The position numbers and the translations under genes are program-made. DNA of 64,000 bases, from positions 31,186,625-31,250,624 of the forward strand of contig NC_052490.1 of assembly GCF_009730915.1 (NCBI RefSeq), written 5' to 3'. Positions 57,462-64,000 of the stretch are shown piece after piece. The notes beneath the pieces are model-generated. The model did no database searches, was not told the DNA's origin, and saw only the letters and a program-made list of their open reading frames with translations. This DNA comes from Dioscorea cayenensis subsp. rotundata (Eukaryota; Streptophyta; Magnoliopsida; Dioscoreales; Dioscoreaceae). The stretch's first letter is position 1, and the number at the start of each line of letters is the position of its first letter.

Positions 57462-59579
57462 TCATTTAAAAATTTAAAACCGTATCTCTTTTATTTTTTT
57501 GAAGTTGTTTTTTTTTTCACTTTTTCATAAAATAAATAAATAGAAACTGTGAGTTAACTCAATAGAAAGTAAAATATTAAGTACTTGTGTTCGTGATTAA
57601 AAGGTTCCGAGTTTAAATTTCTCAAATTACAATGTTTTTATATAAGAAATATAATGTTATGTGTAAATGAATACCTCTCGTTCTCTTATTTAGAATTGTA
57701 TAGCAAGGGTTATCCCTAGGAGATCAGTTAAGTTACCGAAACTGGTGCATTTTTGTATTCATTTGTACTTCTTTTGTTTTATCATCAATTTTATAAAAAA
57801 AATAAAAAAATAAAAAAATAAATAGGTAAAATCACAGGCGGTTTTTTATTTTCAGCTAATCTGAATTTTTACCTTGAGGCGAATAGTTATACTATATTAG
57901 TTTTTTTTAGCCTGAAATTAAAACAAATAATTTTATAGTTTATGAGTAAAATAAATAATAAAATTACATTTTAAAATAAATTTATACTATATTAGTTTTT
58001 TTTAATATGGATAAATCAGAGAAGACTTGGCCCCTCCTATTATAAGAATAGTTGCTGCAGACGATAATTGTTTCATTTTATTCTTCAAGATTTTTTTAAA
58101 ATCTCTTCTTCTGCTCTGTCCATTTGTCATTGTGGTGGTGTTTTTATTTAATATGTTTTCCATTTAGCTGCTTTTTTAAACAAATTAGAGTTTATTTCTT
58201 GTATTAAAAAAATGTTGTTATGCTCTTAGTTATTTTTAGCAGGTAAAAAGAATTTATTAAACATGAAAAACATGAAGAAACCAATTAGATGGCTTGAACG
58301 CTTGATTAACATCACGGTCATATATCTTGTATAGGAATACTAGTTAAAAGCTACATTATTATTTAAAAAAAAAACTAAGAGCAGACCCCAAATAGCCAAT
58401 GATTTTGATTCATATATACATATGTATGCCAATGTTTCGTTGCTACCCTTGACATTGATTAACTTTTAAGATTAGCATGGGCTAATCTTAGGTTTTTACA
58501 ATGGGAATAAACATCTATTAGTATTTCTATTACATGTGAGTTAATACCTCGAACGAGCTTGTCAAGGGCCGTGTGCGGGTGAGTTAATGTCTCGAACGCA
58601 CCCTCACCTCGTGGATGGGTGTGGGGGTGCAACATCACCCATGTGTTAATTCCTCCAACGAGGATTCAACTCTCACTATTCCACTTACCACATGAGGGAC
58701 CCATATTAGTGTTTCTAATTAACAACTTGAATCAAGTAGCTTTGGTGCTAATTTTAGTTTTTCAATGCGTCTTTTGTTACATAGGAAAGAAAAAACTGTT
58801 TAAACTATTTTTTCTGTATTTCACTATCTGAGTTCCTAGCACTGTTGAAAATTTTAACGGAAGTATTGGTAATAAATTGTAAAAATTCTAATTTACATAT
58901 ACGCATACAAATGCATATTTTCATGTACACCTTTCTGTCAAGTCTATGCCGGCTTTTGTGCAGGCGTACAGTAGCCGGCACATTTCTCTAATTATATTGC
59001 GCTTGATGTATGCCAGCGTATACATGCCCATATGGCTCCAAAGTTGGGTTATGTAGCCCCCTATGCAGGTGTATGACCTCCTCATAGTCCGTGCACTTCT
59101 TTGATGATGTTATGTCATTGTGTGGCTACACACTTGATGCATGCGAGGTTATATTTACCCATATGCATCCCAAGTTGGGTTATGTAGCCTCCTATGCAAG
59201 TATATGACCTTTTATATGCCTATACAACTCTTGCAAATGTAAAATTGACACCCTCTTTGTGGTCTAGAATGGGATTATAAACAACAAACCAACTAATATA
59301 AACAATCGATGCAAGGCACCAATTTTTAGTATGAAAAATTCTTTAAATTTAAGAAAAAACAACAGACTTTTTAGAGCTACTTGAAATATTTCCACTATAT
59401 CAACTATAGGGTAACTAAGATTTCTCTCTAACTAACTAGAAGTATATAAACACAATAACATGAATTATCAATAAAAGAGGCTCTCAACAATACAAATACA
59501 TCGTCATCACATGAGAATTGATAGCAGTGACTTCAATGAAAAATTAAAAATAGATCAAACCGATGAATTATAAGATCTT
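57462..59579. other. Intergenic with degenerate repeats
   Basis: No gene. AT-rich, with an A-rich tract at 57798-57830. Three similar short blocks (GAGTTAATACCTCGAACGAG near 58538, GAGTTAATGTCTCGAACGCA near 58580, TGTTAATTCCTCCAACGAGG near 58642) form an irregular repeat. A 131-bp tandem pair lies at 59003-59210. Confidence 0.5.
59003..59210. repeat. Direct repeat pair, period 131 bp
   Basis: The units TTGATGTATGCCAGCGTATA and TTGATGCATGCGAGGTTATA start at 59003 and 59134, and both continue through CCAAAGTTGGGTTATGTAGC or CCCAAGTTGGGTTATGTAGC to TATGACCT at 59079 and 59210. About 77 bp are clearly repeated, with a dissimilar spacer. Confidence 0.8.
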
Positions 59580-59594
59580 TTTGCAATTACTCCT

Positions 59595-59903
59595 GAGTTC
59601 CAGATCCACTGACAGCAGCGGCGAGTTGGCGCCCAACTTGACTCAGGAGTAATCTGCTTCTTTCATTCTTGAGCAGGCCTGTGTCTCCTGATGGCTGACT
59701 TTGCCGGCTCTAGTTTCTTCCTATCTTTCCTTCTTCTTTGTTATTTTGTTTTTTATGTTCCCTATTCTCCTCATCTCTGGTGAGGATAACAGTTTCCTAT
59801 TTCGTTTATTTTGTTTGTGGACTTTTCTTACTGTACTTTGTTTTTCCCTATTTCTTTTTTTCTTAATAAATTTATGGTTTATCCACTTTATTTAAAAAAA
59901 AAA
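59595..59903 (+). mobile_element. LINE 3' UTR fragment with poly-A
   Basis: It ends TTAATAAATTTATGGTTTAT then CCACTTTATTT and A11, the same tail as the L1 at 54016-57449 (AATAAATTGTGGTTTATCCA). The T-rich, CTTTT-laden sequence before it also matches that 3' UTR in style. No coding part remains. The upstream limit is approximate. After the A run, (CAAAA)n follows. Confidence 0.7.
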
Positions 59904-60492
59904 ACAAAACAAAACAAAACAAACTCTAACCTCTTTCTCTTCTTCTTGGATTCTTTTTCTCCCAATTTAATCCACAGTGTTCTTCCCTACTTATACTAGT
60001 GAGAGTTTCATCGTATAAGCCTCTTCAATGAAATTCCTCTTTTGCCTTTCCATTACTTGACTTAGTTTTTTTTATATTTTTATTTTTACAAGACGGCTTT
60101 AATTATAAAAGCCTCTTCGTTAACCGTTAATTTCCTTTTTTTAAATCTATTTTAATATTTGTTTGGCTATCTTGCAGCTGGGTTGATAATAATATAAAAC
60201 AAAAAAAACCAATTGATGTGTTTTCGAGTTTTTTTCTCCATTTTATTTTACATTTTTAAATATAATAGGATGGATCCAAAAGTTTTATTAAAAAATGAAT
60301 TTCTTCTAAAAATCAAACTAAATTCTGTACTAGTTCTGGGCATGCAGATCAATAATTTTATATTATCGAATTATCGAATATGAATAATTATTCCAAAATC
60401 TTTGCTGTTAATAAAAACACACCTAATTTATGTTTAAAATAAAATTTTCTTTTCAAGTTTCAAATCTAATCTTAATTCCATCTTAGTTGCAG

Positions 60493-60998
60493 GTTCTTCT
60501 GGGGCCAAGATGGACTCTCCTTTTATGGCTGAACTTGCTGCTATTAACCGCGCGCTCCAAATTTGCAAAGATTTCAATTGGGTTCCAGACCGTGCCTTCT
60601 GTGATTGCCCGGGCATCCCTAATCTGCTGAAAAATTATAACCCCTGTGTTGCTTGGCATGTTCACTCTGAATTCACCAACTTGAAACATCTGCTGAAGCA
60701 CTTTCCCAATGTGCAGTTCAACCTCATTGCTCGTGATGATAATGCTGTGGCTGATGCACTCGCTACTTTTGGAAGATCAAATGTTCAGCTTTCACTCTTC
60801 TTCCAGGGCCTGGAGCGTCCGTTCTGGTTGGATGACATCTGCAGGCGTTTCAACCTTTTTTTTCTAATGCTTTTATCTTTTTGCTTTTCTTCTAGCTTTG
60901 CTCTTTACTTCAAAAGTTTCAAATCTAGATACAAAGTCACCCACATGAAAGATGAGGGCGGCTTCTCCATATCACTGGGAAAAAAAAAATCTATGTAG
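60493..60998 (+). mobile_element. Stand-alone RNase H (RVT_3-type) ORF, probably LINE-derived
   Basis: The open frame runs from before the ATG at 60510 to a stop at 60996-60998. Residues 1-100 match the plant RVT_3 RNase H fold: MAELAAINRALQICKDFNWV (the Glu of the active site), RAFCDCPGI (first-strand Asp), a helix region VHSEFTNLKHLLKHFPNVQF and the C-terminal ARDDNAVADALATFGRS. Such domains occur at the C-terminus of some plant LINE ORF2 proteins and as degenerate gene copies. No reverse transcriptase lies upstream. A TTGCAG|GT acceptor-like site precedes the frame at 60487-60492, so an exon origin is also possible. After residue 115 the sequence becomes hydrophobic 3'-UTR-like and is unlikely to be protein. 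Confidence 0.6.
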
Positions 60999-60999
60999 T

Positions 61000-61668
61000 A
61001 CAAAATTAAGTGCATTGTATCAAGACTCCATTCATCAACGGAACTTTTATTTTACTTTATTTATTTATTTAAAAAAAGATAAACCACATGTTAGAATATG
61101 TACACCACTAACAATGGATCATTAGGCTAGTGCATAATTTAGAAATTTGACTGAAAGCCCGCTTTTACAGTTGAAATTTATTTTTATTTTTTTTACTTAT
61201 TTTTCCTCACTTCTCACGTTCATCCAACCATTAGCTTAGTTCACGATGACGATAACATGCTAACTTAATAAAATATATTTCCCAGTCACTTTTAAACTAC
61301 CGTTGTGGGGGTGGCATGCTTAGCATGCGCTCTATTCTTTTTTGACAAATTAACTACTTTAGCCGTAGCTTTGCTTATGGTGCAACTATGAAGTAAGCGT
61401 GCAAACTCTCCCAAATATGCTCCATCTTCCTTTTCCCTAGTCTTACTGGTTTTGTTAATCTCCATTTCATATAGCTTGAGTGGATTACACATAATCCACC
61501 ACCACCTCCATCACTAGAGCGTGAAGTGGAGGAAATCAAACAAGCTTATCAAGATTAGCAAACAAGATATACAACAAGCTTGCAAACACACACACACACA
61601 CATATATATACACATATAGAGTGTATATGAGTTTGTGAGCTGAGAACACAACCTTAAGTAGATTGCCA
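61000..61668. promoter_or_regulatory. Upstream region of the BBE-like gene
   Basis: A (CA)n run at about 61586-61602 is followed by ATATATATACACATATAGAG (61601-61620). The TATATATA there is a plausible TATA box, about 60 bp before the ATG at 61669. Sequence further up is AT-rich. A G-box-like motif was not seen. Confidence 0.45.
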
Positions 61669-63255
61669 ATGGCAGCAATCTTCACTCTGGTTTTCATTCT
61701 ATTCCATTCTCTTCATTTAGTCCTCTCTGAAGACACAACTCATGGAGGTTTCATCCAATGCCTAGAAAAGTATTCTCCTCTGCCCATTGACCTTTCAACC
61801 CTCATCTACTTCCCCAACACCACCTCTTATTCTTCCCAGCTCCTCTCCTCTATCCAAAACCTAAGGTATGCATCAGCCGCCACCCCAAAACCAGTCCTTA
61901 TCATCACCCCAAACTGTGAGTTTGAAGTTCAAGCTACAGTGTACTGTTGCAAGGCAAACAACCTTCCACTTAGGATAAGGAGTGGAGGCCATGACTATGA
62001 AGGTCTCTCTTATCACTCATTCACCAACGGTCCCTTTGTTCTTCTAGACCTTGCAAAGCTCCGGTCGGTAGACGTGGACGTGGAGGAAGGCACGGCGTGG
62101 GTTCAAGTCGGCGCCACCATCGGTGACCTTTATTACAGGATTGGAGAGAAGACATCTACTTATGGTTTCCCGGCCGGGGTATGCGCCACTCTCGGCACTG
62201 GCGGGCACTTCAGTGGAGGCGGCATGGGCACCATGGTGAGAAAGTATGGCCTGTCGGCTGACAACATCTTGGATGCTATAATGGTTGATGCTAATGGCTG
62301 GCTCTTGGATAGAGAGTCCATGGATGATGATCTCTTCTGGGCTATAAGAGGTGGAGGTGGTGGAAACTTTGGTATCATCCTTGCATGGAAAGTGAAGCTT
62401 GTTCCTGTCCCTCCTACTGTCACTGTTGTCACTATCACTAAGAGATCAAAAAAAGAAGCTCTGGATCTCATTCACAAATGGCAAACAATAGCTCCAAAAC
62501 TCCATGAAAATATATTCATAGAGGCAGTGATACGTATTGTCAAAGCTGCTGGGACTGGAGTGGAGGCTAATTTTAACACCATGTTTCTAGGTGAGTGTAG
62601 TGAACTGCTTCATTTGATGGGAGCAAGCTTTCCTGAGTTAGGGGTTAAGGCTAAGGATTGTAAGAAGATGAGTTGGGTTGAGTCTACACTGTATTTTGCT
62701 GGGTTTACAAATGGTGAACCATTGGAGACACTGATGGATAGGAAGCTACAACGTAAAGCATTTGTTAAAGCTAAGTCTGACTTTGTAATGAAGCCTGTGA
62801 AAAGAGAGGTTTGGGATGATGTTTGGGAGAGGTTTTCTAAGATGGAGCTGGCTTTCATGTCCATGTATCCATATGGAGGGAGGATGGCTGAGATAGAGGA
62901 GGATGAAATCCCATTTCCTCATAGAAAAGGGAACTTGTATAACATACAGTATGTTGTACCATGGCAAGATGGAGGGGTTGAGGCTGCTGAAAGGAATATG
63001 AATTGGATTAAGAACCTTCATGATATGATGGCTCCTCATGTTTCTAAGAACCCAAGGACTGCTTATGTGAACTTCAGGGATCTGGATTTGGGGAGGAATG
63101 AGGATGAAGAGACATGTTATTTGGATGCTAGAGTGTGGGGGAGGAAGTACTTTAAGGGGAATTTCTGGAGGTTGGCTATGGTTAAGGGAGTTGTTGATCC
63201 TGATAACTTCTTCAGGAGTGAACAGAGCATTCCACCTCTCGTTCATTGGGCTTGA
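61669..63255 (+). CDS. Berberine bridge enzyme-like FAD-linked oxidase
   Basis: Intronless, 528 residues from the ATG at 61669 (the open frame begins six bases earlier at a TTG). Residues 1-20 (MAAIFTLVFILFHSLHLVLS) form a signal peptide for secretion or vacuole. The FAD-binding PCMH domain has RIRSGGHDYEGLSY with H108 and GFPAGVCATLGTGGHFSGGG with C172. These are the two residues that hold FAD bicovalently in berberine bridge enzyme and relatives. AIRGGGGGNFGIILAWKVKL follows. The C-terminal BBE motif is YLDARVWGRKYFKGNFWRLA with VDPDNFFRSEQSIPPL, the usual ending. Length matches the family (about 530). Plant BBE-like enzymes oxidise alkaloids, monolignols, oligosaccharides or cannabinoid precursors. 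The sequence alone does not tell the substrate, and oligogalacturonide/cello-oligosaccharide or monolignol oxidation are alternatives. The gene is intact. Confidence 0.96.
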   Translation: MAAIFTLVFILFHSLHLVLSEDTTHGGFIQCLEKYSPLPIDLSTLIYFPNTTSYSSQLLSSIQNLRYASAATPKPVLIITPNCEFEVQATVYCCKANNLPLRIRSGGHDYEGLSYHSFTNGPFVLLDLAKLRSVDVDVEEGTAWVQVGATIGDLYYRIGEKTSTYGFPAGVCATLGTGGHFSGGGMGTMVRKYGLSADNILDAIMVDANGWLLDRESMDDDLFWAIRGGGGGNFGIILAWKVKLVPVPPTVTVVTITKRSKKEALDLIHKWQTIAPKLHENIFIEAVIRIVKAAGTGVEANFNTMFLGECSELLHLMGASFPELGVKAKDCKKMSWVESTLYFAGFTNGEPLETLMDRKLQRKAFVKAKSDFVMKPVKREVWDDVWERFSKMELAFMSMYPYGGRMAEIEEDEIPFPHRKGNLYNIQYVVPWQDGGVEAAERNMNWIKNLHDMMAPHVSKNPRTAYVNFRDLDLGRNEDEETCYLDARVWGRKYFKGNFWRLAMVKGVVDPDNFFRSEQSIPPLVHWA

Positions 63256-63461
63256 TCTCACACCAAACCTTTATCTTGTTGGTAGTTTGTATTGCCTTTA
63301 ATATGTGGCGTTGTTGTGTGGTGTCTTTTAATGTTCAAGTGTTCTATTAAACTAACAAAGTTATTGGGATTTTAAATGTTTACTGCTTTTGGTATTAGAC
63401 GTGTATCTCGGAAAACATCGCCGAACCTATTCGGCCTTTGATCCCCAGCCATTCCGGTGTG
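63256..63461. other. BBE-like gene 3' flank
   Basis: Probable 3' UTR and downstream spacer. No further feature before the LINE tail at 63462. Confidence 0.4.
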
Positions 63462-63816
63462 AAATATTTTTTTTTTTTTGAAAAAATAGTTAAACCACGT
63501 TCATTGAAATGAAAACAGAATTACAAAAGGGGGCCAGGTTCAACAGAACATCCACAAGAAGTGGGAAACAGAACCAAGGCCATACAAAGGGAGAAAGAAA
63601 GGGGAAAACTAAAGGACCAAAAGATCCTTTAGGGAACAAAGAGAACAGTAGACACTACTCCTCGCCCGGGGAAGGAGGACGCGACAAAAGGGCTGCTGCG
63701 GTGAATCTCTAGCAACCAAGAAATCCAGACTCCTCTTGATTTTAGCCAAAGGGTCATCGAGTTTCGCCTTCTTAGCTTCTGCAGCTTTCGGGGTTGAATT
63801 GAAGTTTATTAACCAC
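63462..63816 (-). mobile_element. LINE tail, interrupted at its far side
   Basis: On the minus strand the tail ends GTGGTTTAACTATTTTTTC followed by a poly-A (plus-strand T run at about 63466-63479). Its 3' UTR contains ATCAAGAGGAGTCTGGATTT, similar to ATCAAGAGGAGTCCTGAGTT in the L1 at 54016-57449, so both belong to related families. At 63817 a new T run begins, where a second LINE has inserted. Confidence 0.7.
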
Positions 63817-64000
63817 TTTTTTTTTTTTTTTGAAAGAAGAACCCCAAAGGGGCTAATTTATTGAGAGGAAAACAAGGAATACAGGAAGGAAGAAGCAACT
63901 AAGAAAATAGAGCAAAAACAACTTAAAAAACAAAGCCCGCAATAGAGAAGGTCTTCATAATCCAATGTGGAAGTTCACTGCCAAACAAGAAGAGGTTCAA
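63817..64000 (-). mobile_element. Second LINE tail nested in the first, runs off the window
   Basis: A T14 run (plus strand) is followed by GAAAGAAGAACCCCAAAGGG and GCTAATTTATTGAGAGG, the inverse of a LINE 3' end (CTCAATAAATTAGCCCCTTT). The element continues beyond the window's right edge. It interrupts the 63462-63816 LINE tail at GAAGTTTATTAACCAC. Confidence 0.65.

Noticed and set aside
62160-62471. Minus-strand ORFs over the BBE-like gene
   Set aside because: Antisense shadows. The plus-strand frame has the full domain set.
1-64000. CRISPR arrays, operons, riboswitches or bacterial-type defence islands
   Set aside because: The window is plant nuclear DNA. The repeats present are microsatellites, tandem duplications and transposons with no regular spacer pattern.

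Overview
The window looks like nuclear DNA of a flowering plant. It holds intron-containing genes with GT-AG introns, very AT-rich spacers full of TA, ATT and GA microsatellites, one cytosolic-type tRNA-Glu gene, and a dense layer of plant transposons (L1-type LINEs, Mutator-like elements, hAT, Stowaway and Harbinger-like MITEs, a tRNA-derived SINE, LTR remnants). GC-rich coding exons set in AT-rich spacer (the enoyl-CoA isomerase, WRKY and RLP51 genes) suggest a monocot with a low-GC genome, something like a yam (Dioscorea). That placement is only a guess.

I support ten protein-coding genes and one tRNA. From left to right: a compact RING1-RING2 (RBR-type) ubiquitin ligase that lacks a recognisable IBR (5581-6255, -); an Mpv17/PMP22-family membrane protein (9423-12294, -); a group IIe WRKY factor (16300-17279, -); a small conserved protein of unknown function (27930-28382, +); a chloroplast-type J-domain plus 4Fe-4S ferredoxin protein with nine exons (29972-34217, -); a small membrane-anchored LysM protein (36606-37063, +); an RLP51/SNC2-type leucine-rich receptor-like protein (40034-41305, -); tRNA-Glu(CUC) (41551-41623, +); a barley-type pathogen-related protein (43924-45071, -) with a broken partial duplicate 3 kb away (47516-48290); a peroxisomal enoyl-CoA delta isomerase ending in SKL (53075-53818, +); and a berberine-bridge-enzyme-like FAD oxidase (61669-63255, +).

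The mobile layer is the most informative part. A 1.5 kb Mutator-like element with 251-bp terminal inverted repeats and a 10-bp target duplication sits inside the 3' UTR of a LINE. The matching uninterrupted LINE at 45.6 kb shows what the empty site looks like. A 507-bp foldback Mutator-like element with a perfect 9-bp duplication abuts the pathogen-related pseudogene. A 5'-truncated L1 (54016-57449) has a perfect 12-bp duplication, and a SINE (49145-49316) has a 15-bp one. Nested LINE tails fill the right edge. The long spacer from 17.5 to 25.7 kb contains no gene that I can support.

Several genes have links to immunity (WRKY, LysM, RLP51-type receptor, pathogen-related protein, BBE-like oxidase), but they belong to unrelated families, lie on both strands and are separated by repeats. 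Plant genes are not in operons, and I see no evidence for a coordinated or previously undescribed system. The items most worth a second look are the IBR-less RBR protein, the unknown 150-residue protein and the nested transposon histories. Exon boundaries were read by eye from splice signals, frame continuity and remembered family sequences, and no database search was run.
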